A DNA stretch of 64,000 nucleotides from Pseudomonas palleroniana (GCF_003031675.1 NZ_PYWX01000031.1:1-64000), one strand, 5' to 3'; shown: positions 18,071-26,633, counted from the first letter of the stretch. The notes: generated by a model from the sequence alone, not told the origin. Numbers and translations: made by a program.

Positions 18071-18919
18071 ATGCCGAATCTCCGTCTTGCCGACCTCACC
18101 GCCGAAATCGAAGCCAACGTGCGCCGTGCACTGCTGGAAGATATCGGCAGCGGCGATATCACCGCGCAATTGATCCCGGCCGAACGGCTGGCCAAAGCCA
18201 CGATCATTACCCGTGATGCGGCGGTTATCGCCGGTACCGCGTGGGTAGACGCGGTATTCCGCCAGCTCGACCCGCGCGTCGCCGTACATTGGCAGGTGGC
18301 CGACGGAGATCGCGTCAGCCCCAACCAGGCGTTGTTTCATCTCGAAGGCCCGGCGCGCTCGCTGCTCAGTGGTGAGCGCTGCGCGCTGAACTTCCTGCAA
18401 ATGCTGTCAGGCGTAGCCACGCGGGCTCAGTACCTGGCGGACTTTGTCGCGAGTACCCAGGTCAAGCTGCTCGACACCCGCAAAACCTTGCCGGGCCTGC
18501 GCTTGGCGCAGAAGTACGCAGTGACCTGCGGCGGCTGTCACAACCACCGTATCGGTCTGTATGACGCGTTCCTGATCAAGGAAAACCATATCGCTGCGTG
18601 TGGCGGCATTGCCCAGGCAATTACGGCCGCCCACAAGATCGCCCCGGGCAAGCCGGTGGAAATCGAAGTGGAAAGCCTGGAAGAACTGCGTGAAGCACTG
18701 GCGGCGAATGCCGACATCATCATGCTCGACGAATTGAGCCTGGATGACATGCGTGAAGCCGTGCGACTGAACGCCGGCAAGGCCAAGCTGGAAGCCAGCG
18801 GCGGGATCAATGAAAGCACCCTGCTGCCTATCGCTGAAACCGGAGTGGACTACATCTCCATCGGCGCGATGACCAAGGATGTAAAGGCGGTGGATTTGTC
18901 GATGCGCCTGAGCATCTGA
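18071..18919 (+). CDS. nadC: Nicotinate-nucleotide pyrophosphorylase (carboxylating)
   Basis: This 282-residue quinolinate phosphoribosyltransferase makes nicotinate mononucleotide from quinolinate and PRPP in de novo NAD synthesis. Conserved active-site sequence is present: [18 protein letters not shown] near 137, [20 protein letters not shown] near 156 and the C-terminal barrel motif [10 protein letters not shown] near 244. The ATG at 18071 follows GGAG and matches the family start; an upstream in-frame extension is not supported. It is divergent from the DUF1631 gene and is followed by a REP doublet. Confidence 0.96.
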   Translation: MPNLRLADLTAEIEANVRRALLEDIGSGDITAQLIPAERLAKATIITRDAAVIAGTAWVDAVFRQLDPRVAVHWQVADGDRVSPNQALFHLEGPARSLLSGERCALNFLQMLSGVATRAQYLADFVASTQVKLLDTRKTLPGLRLAQKYAVTCGGCHNHRIGLYDAFLIKENHIAACGGIAQAITAAHKIAPGKPVEIEVESLEELREALAANADIIMLDELSLDDMREAVRLNAGKAKLEASGGINESTLLPIAETGVDYISIGAMTKDVKAVDLSMRLSI

Positions 18920-18934
18920 CCTCCCCCGAAATGT

Positions 18935-19068
18935 TGTAGTGAGCGGGCTTGCCCCGCGCTGGGGGGCGCAGCCGCCCCAATCGGGGCGCTGCGGTGTTTC
19001 AGGAGGACCGAGGCGCCAGGGTTTGGGGCGGCTGCGCCACCCAGCGCGGGGCAAGCCCGCTCACTACA
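18935..19068. repeat. 134-bp long-armed inverted repeat (REP doublet), copy B
   Basis: This copy has the same 44-46-44 layout as 4381-4514. The arms (18935-18978 and 19025-19068) differ from perfect pairing at one base, and the centre is recognisably related to copy A. Its right end overlaps the last codon and stop of the convergent DUF6388 gene. It separates convergent nadC and DUF6388 and may act as a terminator. Confidence 0.9.
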
Positions 19069-19366
19069 CGAGGTTGTTCATCTCGCAATATTCTTCCCAC
19101 TCGACTCCGAGCACCTCGGCCGCCTCTTTATGCAAGGCCAGCCGCGCGGCTTCGAACTCTTCGGGTGTAGAGGTGTACTTGAGGGTCAGCTCCCAAGGTT
19201 GGTAGCCCCGGCTTTCGGCTTCGTCCTCGAATGCCCACTGAATCTGGTCGCGCTGGTCATCAGCACTCAAATCCTTGATCTCTTCCTTAAGCTGCGGTGA
19301 CTCCTCGAGGTACTTTTCGAGTGCTACCTGGTGCCGAACTTCCTGGGTCATCTCAGTCGTGGTCAT
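19064..19366 (-). CDS. DUF6388 family protein
   Basis: This 100-residue, acidic, soluble protein is known in pseudomonads only as a conserved family (DUF6388 by my recognition). It is predicted largely helical (EVRHQVALEKYLEESPQLKE) and shows no signal peptide, metal motif or membrane segment. AAGAGAAC lies before the ATG. The final valine codon and TAG stop fall inside the arm of the REP doublet, so insertion of the repeat may have set the present C-terminus. Function unknown. Confidence 0.75.
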   Translation of the reverse strand: MTTTEMTQEVRHQVALEKYLEESPQLKEEIKDLSADDQRDQIQWAFEDEAESRGYQPWELTLKYTSTPEEFEAARLALHKEAAEVLGVEWEEYCEMNNLV

Positions 19367-19491
19367 GTTGTTCTCTTAGATCGAGGAATGGGGATGCATC
19401 TGGGTCATCAAGGTCGCGCAGATATTGATAAGCGGGCACGAGTGCCGACTTGTCTGGCCTTCAGAACCATTCTGGGATCATCTGAAAACGT

Positions 19492-19530
19492 TGCCTTTGA
19501 AACATGCCTTTGAAACATGCCGTTGAAACA
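19492..19530. repeat. Three tandem 13-bp repeats beside tRNA-Thr
   Basis: Units TGCCTTTGAAACA, TGCCTTTGAAACA and TGCCGTTGAAACA lie head to tail, ending nine bases before the tRNA-Thr CCA end. They would be in the 3' trailer of the tRNA transcript. Confidence 0.85.
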
Positions 19531-19539
19531 GTGTTGCCT

Positions 19540-19615
19540 TGGTGCCCGAGACAGGAATCGAACCTGCGACCTTCGCGTTACGAGTGCGCTGCTCTACCGG
19601 CTGAGCTACACGGGC
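19540..19615 (-). tRNA. tRNA-Thr (CGT)
   Basis: This 76-base cloverleaf has the D-loop AGCTCAGCCGGTAGAGC, the anticodon loop CTCGTAA (anticodon CGT, reading ACG), the T-arm GGTTCGAATCC and an encoded CCA. The acceptor stem has one apparent T-T mismatch. It lies between the DUF6388 gene and pilA, as tRNA-Thr does beside pilA in P. aeruginosa. Confidence 0.95.
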
Positions 19616-19624
19616 GGTGGGCTA

Positions 19625-19653
19625 AAGCTAGCACCGCATCGGGCATGCGGCAA
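19625..19653 (-). promoter_or_regulatory. Possible tRNA-Thr promoter overlapping a pilA terminator-like stem
   Basis: TTGCCG and TAGCTT are 17 bases apart and end nine bases before the tRNA. The same stretch holds a CCGCAT/ATGCGG stem (19634-19650) that could end pilA transcription. Confidence 0.35.
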
Positions 19654-19679
19654 CTCACTCGCCTACCACCCGGCAAAGG

Positions 19680-20093
19680 TTACGCTCCGTCGGTGCCGCA
19701 GCCCTTGGCGACGTATTGCGCGTCAGCCGTGGTGGCACACTTCCAGCCCGTGGTGGCACTGCGCGTCAAGGTGATGGTCTTGCCCAGCACGGGCGCAGGC
19801 GCATCAAGGATTTCACAACGGATGGAGCCGGCCCCGGTGGCCACATCACCCGTCACGTCGATAGTGCAGTTGGCGGTGGGGCTGGTGCCACCGATCAAAG
19901 CCAGCGTCGGTACGGCGCCCTGGTTAAGGGTGTCCTCGAAGCCCGCCTTCAATGCACTGATTTCAGCCAAGCCCGCCGTGAACTTGGCCTTGGCCTGGTG
20001 CTTGGTGTACATGGGCAAGCCGATGGTTGCCAAAATGCCGATGATCGCCACGACGATCAGCAGCTCGATCAAGGTAAAGCCTTTCTGACGCAT
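19680..20093 (-). CDS. pilA: Type IV major pilin
   Basis: This 137-residue type IV pilin is the expected main filament subunit. The class III signal sequence is textbook: MRQKG, then FTLIELLIVVAIIGILA, with cleavage after Gly 5, Phe at +1, Glu at +5 and the long N-terminal helix. The C-terminal globular part holds four cysteines (NCTI, IRCEI, WKCAT, AKGC), allowing two disulfides including a D-loop. The ATG at 20093 follows a GGAGAG site; the longer upstream frame is not conserved. It is divergent from pilC. No clear sigma54 -24/-12 element was found upstream. Confidence 0.93.
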   Translation of the reverse strand: MRQKGFTLIELLIVVAIIGILATIGLPMYTKHQAKAKFTAGLAEISALKAGFEDTLNQGAVPTLALIGGTSPTANCTIDVTGDVATGAGSIRCEILDAPAPVLGKTITLTRSATTGWKCATTADAQYVAKGCGTDGA

Positions 20094-20296
20094 CACATTC
20101 ACTCTCCAGAGATAGAACCCAAGACAAGGCGCTTCCTGCGCCCCGCATTTTGCAGCGGCGCCAGTGTACTTATCCGTGAGCGGCCAATCGCGCACAAGAC
20201 GCACATTCTGACATTTTATCGATCAGCCGCTTCAGGCCCGAGCCCGTTACCTGACTAAGCTATAAAGCTTCCACTACCTGTGTGCGGAACCGCGAC

Positions 20297-21505
20297 ATGA
20301 ACGACGCTTCGACGATTTACGCCTGGGAAGGCATCAACCGCAAAGGGCGCAGGGTGAGCGGAAAAACCACCGGTCACGACCTGGCATCGATCAAGGCCCA
20401 ACTGCGCCGGCAAGGGATCTGCCCCGGTCGCGTGCGCAAGCAAGCCCAAGGCCTGCCAATCCTCGCTCCCGCAATAAAGCCCGCCGATATTGCGCTGTTT
20501 ACTCGTCAGCTGGCGACGCTGCTGACGGCCGGCATTCCCTTGCTGCAGGCATTCGACATCATTCGTGAAAGCGTCGAAAACCAACAGCTGCGCGAACTGC
20601 TCAAGGGGCTGAAACAGGAGATTGCCGCCGGCACCAATCTGGCTGCCGCACTGCGCAAGCACCCGCGCTACTTCGATGACTTGTATTGCAACCTGATCGC
20701 CGCCGGAGAACAAGCCGGCGCCCTGGAAACCCTGCTGGAGCGCGTGGCAATCCATCTGGAAAAAAGCCAACGGCTCAAGGCCAGGGTCAAGAAAGCCATG
20801 ACCTACCCTATCGCGATCCTGGTGGTTGCCACCCTAGTCAGTACGGTACTGCTGATCCATGTAGTGCCGCAGTTCCAGAACCTGTTCGCGGGGGTCGACA
20901 GCCCCTTGCCCGGCTTTACCCTGTGGGTCATTGCCTTGTCCGAATTCCTGCAGCGTGCCTGGTGGTTAGTGGCACTGAGCCTGGGCGCGACAACTGCCGG
21001 GCTACGCCTGGCCCATCGGGCGTCTCCGGGCTTTCGTCACAGGCTGGAAGCGGGTTTGTTGAAACTGCCCCTGGCGGGCACACTGCTGAAGAAGTCCGCC
21101 ATCGCCCGCTACGCCCGTACGCTCTCGACTACCTTTGCAGCAGGCGTGCCGCTGGTGCAGGCCTTGAGCTCGGCAGCCGGCGCCGTCGGCATTGGCCCCT
21201 TCAAACAGGCAATCGAACGTATGCGCCATGATGTCTCCACCGGCATGCAACTGAATCACTGCATGGCCGCCAGCGGTTTGTTTCCAGGCATGGCGGTCCA
21301 GATGACAGCCATCGGTGAAGAGTCCGGCACGCTGGACGGCATGCTGGAAAAAGTCGCGAGCCATTACGAGGCCGATGTGGACCACCTGGTCGATAACCTC
21401 ACCAGCCTGATGGAGCCCCTGATCATGGTGGTGCTGGGCGGTATTGTCGGTGCGTTGGTCCTTGCCATGTACCTGCCGGTCTTCCAATTGGGGAGCGCAT
21501 TTTGA
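20297..21505 (+). CDS. pilC: Type IV pilus inner-membrane platform protein
   Basis: This 402-residue GspF/PilC-family protein forms the inner-membrane platform on which pilus motor ATPases work. Two repeated cytoplasmic T2SSF domains are seen, the first near residue 70 (FTRQLATLLTAGIPLLQAFD) and the second near 270 (YARTLSTTFAAGVPLVQAL). Membrane helices lie near 172-195, 215-240 and 375-398. The ATG at 20297 is preferred over a GTG five codons earlier. pilD overlaps its stop codon. The extension ATPase gene pilB, normally directly upstream, is missing. Confidence 0.95.
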   Translation: MNDASTIYAWEGINRKGRRVSGKTTGHDLASIKAQLRRQGICPGRVRKQAQGLPILAPAIKPADIALFTRQLATLLTAGIPLLQAFDIIRESVENQQLRELLKGLKQEIAAGTNLAAALRKHPRYFDDLYCNLIAAGEQAGALETLLERVAIHLEKSQRLKARVKKAMTYPIAILVVATLVSTVLLIHVVPQFQNLFAGVDSPLPGFTLWVIALSEFLQRAWWLVALSLGATTAGLRLAHRASPGFRHRLEAGLLKLPLAGTLLKKSAIARYARTLSTTFAAGVPLVQALSSAAGAVGIGPFKQAIERMRHDVSTGMQLNHCMAASGLFPGMAVQMTAIGEESGTLDGMLEKVASHYEADVDHLVDNLTSLMEPLIMVVLGGIVGALVLAMYLPVFQLGSAF

Positions 21506-22368
21506 GCAGGCTGCTCACTGAGCTTCCCTGGGCCTTCGTTGCAACGGCGCTGGTGCTCGGCCTGATCGTCGGCAGCTTCCTCAATGTGCTGGTGTGGCGC
21601 CTGCCGAAGATGCTTGAACGGGAATGGCGTGCCCAGGCCAACGAACTCCTCGGACTGCCAACTGCGCCTGTCGGGCCTGCCTATAACCTGATGCGCCCCA
21701 ATTCATGCTGCCCGCGGTGCAACCAACCGATTCGCCCCTGGCAAAATATCCCGCTGCTCAGCTACGGGATGCTCAGGGGGCGCTGCGCCCATTGTCGCGA
21801 GCCCATCAGCACCCGCTACCCGTTGACCGAACTGGCCTGCGCACTCATTTCGGCCGCCACTGCCTGGCACTTCGGTTTCGGCTGGCAAGCAGGCGCAGTG
21901 ATGCTGCTGAGTTGGGGCTTACTGGCCATGAGCCTGATCGATGCAGAGCATCAACTGCTGCCGGACGTGCTCGTGCTGCCACTGCTATGGCTGGGGCTGA
22001 TCCTCAACAGCAATGGCCTGCTGGCGACACTGCCCGATGCGCTGCGGGGCGCGGTCACGGGCTATATGTGCCTGTGGACGGTGTTCTGGCTGTTCAAGTT
22101 GATCACCGGCAAGGACGGCATGGGCCATGGCGACTTCAAATTACTGGCCCTGCTCGGCGCCTGGGGGGGTTGGCAGATTCTGCCGATGACGCTGCTGTTG
22201 GCGTCGCTGCTGGGGGTGTCTGCCGGGCTGATGCTGATGCACTTGCGCAAGTCCGACGTATCGACGCCGATGCCATTTGGTCCTTGCCTGGCGATTGCCG
22301 GCTGGATTGCATTGCTCTGGGGTGGTCAAATAACCGACTTCTATTTGCAGTCTGTCGGTTTCAGATGA
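21502..22368 (+). CDS. pilD: Prepilin peptidase / N-methyltransferase
   Basis: This 288-residue inner-membrane aspartic peptidase cleaves type IV prepilins and type II secretion pseudopilins and methylates the new N-terminus. The cytoplasmic zinc-binding loop has two CXXC pairs (CCPRC and CAHC, about residues 71-96), and the catalytic motif [20 protein letters not shown] contains the GxGD aspartate. It probably starts at TTG 21502, which overlaps the pilC stop and has GGGAG upstream. Because it also serves type II secretion, its retention says little about pilus function. Confidence 0.95.
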   Translation: MSRLLTELPWAFVATALVLGLIVGSFLNVLVWRLPKMLEREWRAQANELLGLPTAPVGPAYNLMRPNSCCPRCNQPIRPWQNIPLLSYGMLRGRCAHCREPISTRYPLTELACALISAATAWHFGFGWQAGAVMLLSWGLLAMSLIDAEHQLLPDVLVLPLLWLGLILNSNGLLATLPDALRGAVTGYMCLWTVFWLFKLITGKDGMGHGDFKLLALLGAWGGWQILPMTLLLASLLGVSAGLMLMHLRKSDVSTPMPFGPCLAIAGWIALLWGGQITDFYLQSVGFR

Positions 22369-22988
22369 CCACTTCTGTCGCAACACCCTGGATTCTTGGC
22401 CTCACCGGCGGCATTGGCAGCGGCAAGAGCGCTGCCGCCCAGCACTTTATCGACCTGGGCATCGACCTGGTCGACGCCGACCATGCCGCCCGCTGGGTCG
22501 TCGAGCCCGGCCGACCGGCACTGGCGCGTATCGCCGAGCACTTCGGTGCCGGCGTGCTGCTGCCCGACGGCCGATTGGACCGCGCCGCGTTGCGTCAACT
22601 GATCTTTGAAGTCCCCCAGGAGCGCCTCTGGCTGGAAGCTTTGCTGCACCCACTGATTGGCGAAGAGATTCGCAGCCACCTGGCGCGTGCGCAATCGCCC
22701 TACGCGATACTGGTGTCTCCGCTGCTGATCGAGTCCGGCCAGTACAGCATGACCCAGCGCATCCTGGTGATCGACGTGCCGCAATCGCTGCAGATTCAGC
22801 GTACCCTGCAGCGCGACGGCATCAGCGAGCAGCAGGTGCAGGCGATTCTCAAGGCCCAGTCCAGCCGTGAAGACCGCCTGAACCATGCCGATGACGTGCT
22901 GGTCAATGACCAGGACCTCGCCTGGCTGCATAGCGAGGTCGAGCGACTGCACCACTTTTACCTTACTTTGCGTGGAGGCCGATCATGA
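22365..22988 (+). CDS. coaE: Dephospho-CoA kinase
   Basis: This 207-residue P-loop kinase performs the last step of coenzyme A synthesis, phosphorylating the 3' hydroxyl of dephospho-CoA. The Walker A motif is [13 protein letters not shown] near residue 13, followed by [13 protein letters not shown] and the lid segment [14 protein letters not shown]. The ATG overlaps the pilD stop (ATGA). The larger open frame that contains it is antisense-like noise before residue 1. The order pilD-coaE-yacG is conserved in pseudomonads. Confidence 0.96.
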   Translation: MTTSVATPWILGLTGGIGSGKSAAAQHFIDLGIDLVDADHAARWVVEPGRPALARIAEHFGAGVLLPDGRLDRAALRQLIFEVPQERLWLEALLHPLIGEEIRSHLARAQSPYAILVSPLLIESGQYSMTQRILVIDVPQSLQIQRTLQRDGISEQQVQAILKAQSSREDRLNHADDVLVNDQDLAWLHSEVERLHHFYLTLRGGRS

Positions 22989-23182
22989 GCCAACCCTTGA
23001 CCGTCGACTGCCCAACCTGCGGCGCACCCGTGGAATGGAAAACGACCAACCCCAACCGACCGTTCTGCTCGGACCGCTGCAAGCTCATCGACCTGGGTGC
23101 CTGGGCGGCTGAAGAACACAAGATTCCCGTGGCCCCGGATGCCGAAGACGAGCTGTTCTCCGAAGACCTGCCGCGCCACTAA
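22985..23182 (+). CDS. yacG: DNA gyrase inhibitor YacG
   Basis: This 65-residue zinc-finger protein of the YacG family binds GyrB and inhibits gyrase in E. coli. The four zinc cysteines are visible (CPTC near residue 10 and CSDRC near 28), followed by the acidic tail [12 protein letters not shown]. The start overlaps the coaE stop, so coaE and yacG are probably co-translated. It ends convergent with the next small gene, overlapping it by four bases. Confidence 0.94.
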   Translation: MSQPLTVDCPTCGAPVEWKTTNPNRPFCSDRCKLIDLGAWAAEEHKIPVAPDAEDELFSEDLPRH

Positions 23183-23394
23183 GGCCGCATAAAAGCGTAT
23201 TCCTGCTGGTCGTCGAGGTTCTCTGCAAGGTATTGCAGTTCGTCGGCCAGGTCTTCGAAGCTGCGTACGCCCTTGCTCTGTTGCACCACTGCACTGAGCA
23301 TGGCGCGCAGGGTCAGCCCTGGGTCAAAACCGATTTCCTGCGCTGCGTCCTGGCTTCTGCGCAACTCCTGCCGTGCCCACTCATACACACTCAT
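23179..23394 (-). CDS. Small conserved protein of unknown function
   Basis: This 71-residue soluble helical protein begins [20 protein letters not shown]. It has no signal peptide or cysteine motif. The ATG has a strong CAGGAG site; an upstream extension to 23463 is not supported. The gene lies between yacG and the permease in the order seen in other Pseudomonas. I cannot assign a function. Confidence 0.75.
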   Translation of the reverse strand: MSVYEWARQELRRSQDAAQEIGFDPGLTLRAMLSAVVQQSKGVRSFEDLADELQYLAENLDDQQEYAFMRP

Positions 23395-23459
23395 GATCCG
23401 TGCTCCTGAAAAATTGTGCAGAGCATGGGCCTGCCGGATTGCCCGCGATTTGATCTGGA

Positions 23460-24149
23460 TCAACGCTGCGAGTCGTCATCCTTCCAGGGTGCCGAGAGGT
23501 AGCGGGTGCGGTTGAAAGTCTCCAGCCATTCAGGACTGAACACCACCAAGGCACTGATCACCATGCCGTTGATAAAGGCTTCGGGGAAGATGATCAGCCA
23601 CAAGTAACCGACGAAATCCTCCAGCCATTCCGGCATCGCGAAACGCCCGTCGAACCACAACAGCCCCAATGCGGCCAACAGACAGAGCAACGCCGACAGC
23701 GCAGCGGCGAAAAAACCCGAGCAGAAGATATACACAAAAGGATTACGCGGCTGCGCACGCTCCACCAGCAGCGCGCAGCCTTCGGTGACCAGCACCGGCA
23801 GCACGACCAACAACAGGCCATTGACCCCGACAGCGGCCAGATCCTGGCGCCCCAGCCACACCAGGCCCATTTGCGCGACAAGCCCTCCGACGATTGCCAG
23901 GGGCCAGTCGAGCAACAGGGTCACGGCGGTCATACCGATAAAGTGGTAGGAAACTCCGGTATCGAAATCCCGCCGCACCAACCACAGCATGAACAGCGCA
24001 AACACCGTACCGAACAACAAATGCTGGCGCCGTCGGTCGGCAAACAGCTCGACCCAGGGCGAGCGCAGGATCGCCCACAACACCCAGGGCGCGTACAACA
24101 ACCAACCGAAGCCGAGCGTTGCCGGTGCCAATACCGCTGCGCTGATCAC
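23460..24149 (-). CDS. Energy-coupling-factor-type permease (CbiM-like)
   Basis: This 229-residue integral membrane protein has about six hydrophobic helices (FGWLLYAPWVLWAIL, LLFGTVFALFMLWLV, AIVGGLVAQMGLVWLG, LLLVVLPVLVTEGCALLV). The segments GVSYHFIGMTAVTLL and PEAFINGMVISALVVF recall CbiM/S-component permeases for cobalt or vitamins. No EcfT or ATPase gene adjoins it and no cobalamin riboswitch was seen, so substrate and partners are unknown. I chose the GTG at 24149 for its GCAGGGGG site; longer starts would add a hydrophilic, unlikely N-terminus. Confidence 0.65.
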   Translation of the reverse strand: MISAAVLAPATLGFGWLLYAPWVLWAILRSPWVELFADRRRQHLLFGTVFALFMLWLVRRDFDTGVSYHFIGMTAVTLLLDWPLAIVGGLVAQMGLVWLGRQDLAAVGVNGLLLVVLPVLVTEGCALLVERAQPRNPFVYIFCSGFFAAALSALLCLLAALGLLWFDGRFAMPEWLEDFVGYLWLIIFPEAFINGMVISALVVFSPEWLETFNRTRYLSAPWKDDDSQR

Positions 24150-24277
24150 GGGAACACACCCCCTGCAAGAAACCTCATCATGCACCTCATCCCTGAGCCA
24201 CTCTCGAGAGGCCAGTCTACACCGCTGTTTTAAAGCAAGACTTCCTGCGGTCATCATTTGAACGCTAAGCTGCAAAC

Positions 24278-24907
24278 ATGGATGACTCAGATTACTTGCG
24301 CCTGCTCACCGTAGCGGCCGAACAAGCCAACGCGTTCTTGTCCAATGCCCGCAAATGGGAGCGTGAGCGTTGGGTCTGCCAGCGCCTGTTGCAAGGCTTG
24401 AACGTGCCTTACCGGGCGGAAGAGTTTCACCCTGCCGGGCAAGAGCCGCCGGACGTGCTGTTTCGCGACGCCAGTTTCGAAGTTTTTTTTGTTCTGGACG
24501 AAGGCCGGCGCCTGAACGACGAATGGCGCGATGAGCTGCTGCGCCGACGCAGTGCGTTTTCCCTGAGCCAACTGGTCCGGCGCGAGGCCAAGCCGCGACG
24601 CATCCCCGCCCATGAGTTTCTGCTGCGCCTGGCCCCCACCTTGCGCAAGAAAGCCCATAACTACAAAGAACGCGGCATGGACCTCGGCGAGCTGGACTTG
24701 ATTGCCTTCACCAGCCTCAAACGCGAAGTACTGGACCTCAACAGCCACTTCCCGCCTCCCACCGAATACCTGCGCCAGGGTTGGCGTTCGCTATCGTTAG
24801 TCGGGCCGACCTTTGCCCGGGTGCTGTTCGCACACCCAGACGCACCGGACTTCTTGCGTAACAACCTGGGCCGCAGCATAGTATTCGACGTGGGCATCAG
24901 CCTGTGA
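24278..24907 (+). CDS. DUF1780 family protein
   Basis: This 209-residue soluble protein is conserved across pseudomonads next to yacG and is known only as DUF1780. The segment KWERERWVCQRLLQGLNVPY, an acidic/aromatic middle and PDVLFRDASFEVFFVLDEGRR (in part) suggest a nuclease-like alpha/beta fold, but that is speculation. It is divergent from the permease gene and is followed closely by the DUF3094 gene. Confidence 0.75.
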   Translation: MDDSDYLRLLTVAAEQANAFLSNARKWERERWVCQRLLQGLNVPYRAEEFHPAGQEPPDVLFRDASFEVFFVLDEGRRLNDEWRDELLRRRSAFSLSQLVRREAKPRRIPAHEFLLRLAPTLRKKAHNYKERGMDLGELDLIAFTSLKREVLDLNSHFPPPTEYLRQGWRSLSLVGPTFARVLFAHPDAPDFLRNNLGRSIVFDVGISL

Positions 24908-24996
24908 CACGGGCGCAGGCTACGCTTGTGGCGATGCCGCCAATCCCCTGACTGTAACGTGGCGCCCTTTTGCAACGTCTACCTGACGAGGCCTTT

Positions 24997-25170
24997 ATGA
25001 CCAGCCGCCTGAACCCCGATGACCAACAGCATGTCGAAGAGTACCTGCAACTCTCCCAGAACCAAGTCGAGCGCAAGCCTTTCCGGCCTTGGCTGCTCCT
25101 TGGTGTGGTGCTGGTGGCGGTAATCGGGCTCGGTTTGCTGAGCCGCCTTTTGAGTTACCTCACGCTATGA
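24997..25170 (+). CDS. DUF3094 single-pass membrane protein
   Basis: This 57-residue protein has a hydrophilic N-terminus (NPDDQQHVEEYLQLSQNQVE) and one C-terminal membrane helix (LLLGVVLVAVIGLGLLSRLL). This is the layout of DUF3094 proteins of Pseudomonas. The ATG at 24997 matches the family; a start nine codons earlier lacks support. It lies between the DUF1780 gene and the NADH dehydrogenase gene. Function unknown. Confidence 0.75.
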   Translation: MTSRLNPDDQQHVEEYLQLSQNQVERKPFRPWLLLGVVLVAVIGLGLLSRLLSYLTL

Positions 25171-25230
25171 GCTGCCTGGCGCTCGCGGGGGTCACTGCTC
25201 CGATTTCTTTTAGCCTTGCGAGATATCCCC

Positions 25231-26529
25231 ATGACCCATCGTATTATTATCGTCGGCGGCGGCGCCGGCGGCCTGGAGTTGGCTACCCGCCTGGGTAAGA
25301 CTCTGGGTAAGCGCGGCATCGCCAGCATCACACTGGCGGACGCCAACCTGACTCATATCTGGAAACCGCTGCTGCACGAAGTGGCCGCCGGTTCGTTGAA
25401 CTCCTCGGAAGACGAACTCAACTATGTCGCCCAAGCCAAATGGAACCACTTCGAGTTCCAGCTGGGGCGCATGAGCGGGCTCGATCGTGAACAGAAAAAA
25501 ATTCAACTGGCCGCCACCCTCGATGAAGAGGGGCGCGAGCTGGTGCCCGCACGAGTGTTGAGCTACGACACGCTGGTGATCGCAGTGGGCAGCACCACCA
25601 ATGACTTCGGCACCGAGGGTGCAGCGCAACATTGCCTGTTCCTCGACACCCGCAAGCAGGCCGAGCGCTTCCATCAGCAATTACTCAACCACTATCTGCG
25701 CGCCCACGCGGGCCAGACCGATGTGGAAGAAAAAATCAGCGTCGCCATCGTCGGTGCCGGTGCCACCGGGGTTGAACTGGCCGCTGAGCTGCACAACGCC
25801 GCCCATGAACTGGCGGCCTACGGCCTGGACCGCATCAAACCGGAAAACATGCACATCACCTTGATCGAGGCCGGGCCAAAAGTCTTGCCCGCACTGCCGG
25901 AGCGGATCAGCGCGCCTGTGCATAAAACCCTGGAGAAACTCGGAGTGACCGTGCTGACCAACTCGGCGGTCAGCGAAGTGACGGCAGATGCCCTGATTAC
26001 CAGCAGCGGCCAGGTGATCCCGGCCAGCCTGAAGGTATGGGCCGCCGGTATTCGCGCCCCCGGTTTCCTCAAGGATATCGATGGCCTGGAAACCAACCGT
26101 ATCAACCAACTGCAAGTACTGCCGACACTGCAAACCACCCGCGACGAAAACATCTTCGCCTTCGGTGACTGCGCCGCCTGCCCGCAACCGGGCACCGACC
26201 GCAATGTGCCGCCACGGGCCCAGGCCGCTCACCAACAGGCCTCGTTGCTGGCCAAGTCACTGAAACTGCGGATCGAAGGCAAGGAGCTGCCGTCGTACAA
26301 GTACACTGACTACGGCTCGCTGATCTCGCTGTCGCGCTTTTCCGCTGTGGGTAACTTGATGGGCAACCTGACCGGCAGCGTCATGCTCGAAGGCTGGCTG
26401 GCGCGGATGTTCTATGTGTCGCTGTATCGCATGCATCAGATGGCGCTGTATGGAGTCTTTCGCACGGCGATGCTGATGCTGGGCAGCAAGATTGGGCGTG
26501 GCACCGAGCCACGTCTTAAGCTGCACTAA
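25231..26529 (+). CDS. ndh: Type II NADH dehydrogenase (NDH-2)
   Basis: This 432-residue FAD-dependent NADH:quinone oxidoreductase transfers electrons to the quinone pool without pumping protons. Two Rossmann motifs are clear: RIIIVGGGAGGLELATRLG at the N-terminus for FAD and VAIVGAGATGVELAAEL near 172 for NADH. A second FAD segment, NIFAFGDCAACPQ, lies near 307. The C-terminal amphipathic and hydrophobic region (MFYVSLYRMHQMALYG) fits membrane attachment. The ATG at 25231 is chosen; an in-frame TTG five codons earlier is unlikely. It stands alone and is followed by a single REP palindrome. Confidence 0.93.
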   Translation: MTHRIIIVGGGAGGLELATRLGKTLGKRGIASITLADANLTHIWKPLLHEVAAGSLNSSEDELNYVAQAKWNHFEFQLGRMSGLDREQKKIQLAATLDEEGRELVPARVLSYDTLVIAVGSTTNDFGTEGAAQHCLFLDTRKQAERFHQQLLNHYLRAHAGQTDVEEKISVAIVGAGATGVELAAELHNAAHELAAYGLDRIKPENMHITLIEAGPKVLPALPERISAPVHKTLEKLGVTVLTNSAVSEVTADALITSSGQVIPASLKVWAAGIRAPGFLKDIDGLETNRINQLQVLPTLQTTRDENIFAFGDCAACPQPGTDRNVPPRAQAAHQQASLLAKSLKLRIEGKELPSYKYTDYGSLISLSRFSAVGNLMGNLTGSVMLEGWLARMFYVSLYRMHQMALYGVFRTAMLMLGSKIGRGTEPRLKLH

Positions 26530-26536
26530 AACCTGC

Positions 26537-26556
26537 GGGAGGGGCTTGCCCCTCCC
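26537..26556. repeat. Single REP palindrome after ndh
   Basis: A perfect 9-bp stem (GGGAGGGGC, TT, GCCCCTCCC) with the REP core lies seven bases after ndh and may help terminate it. Confidence 0.75.
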
Positions 26557-26592
26557 ACATTGATTTACAGTGCCGCCGAGTTTTCCACAGGC

Positions 26593-26629
26593 AAAAAAAA
26601 TCCCCGTATCTTTCGATACGAGGATTTTT
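26593..26629 (-). terminator. Terminator of the tRNA operon
   Basis: The stem AATCCTCGTATC / GATACGGGGATT with loop GAAA (one mismatched pair) and a following T-run on the minus strand lies five bases after the last tRNA-Pro. The flanking A and T runs make it usable from both sides. Confidence 0.85.
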
Positions 26630-26633
26630 AATA

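Noticed and set aside
19492..19530. Possible CRISPR
   Set aside because: The units are directly adjacent with no spacers and are only 13 bases long.
20094..20296. sigma54 promoter of pilA
   Set aside because: A TGGCGC...TGCA stretch was seen, but the spacing is too short for a -24/-12 element.
21705..22364. Long N-terminal extension of coaE
   Set aside because: The frame is open through pilD but resembles nothing; the ATG at 22365 gives the family N-terminus and overlaps the pilD stop.
23395..24277. Cobalamin riboswitch before the ECF-type permease
   Set aside because: No B12-box-like sequence was seen in the short upstream region.
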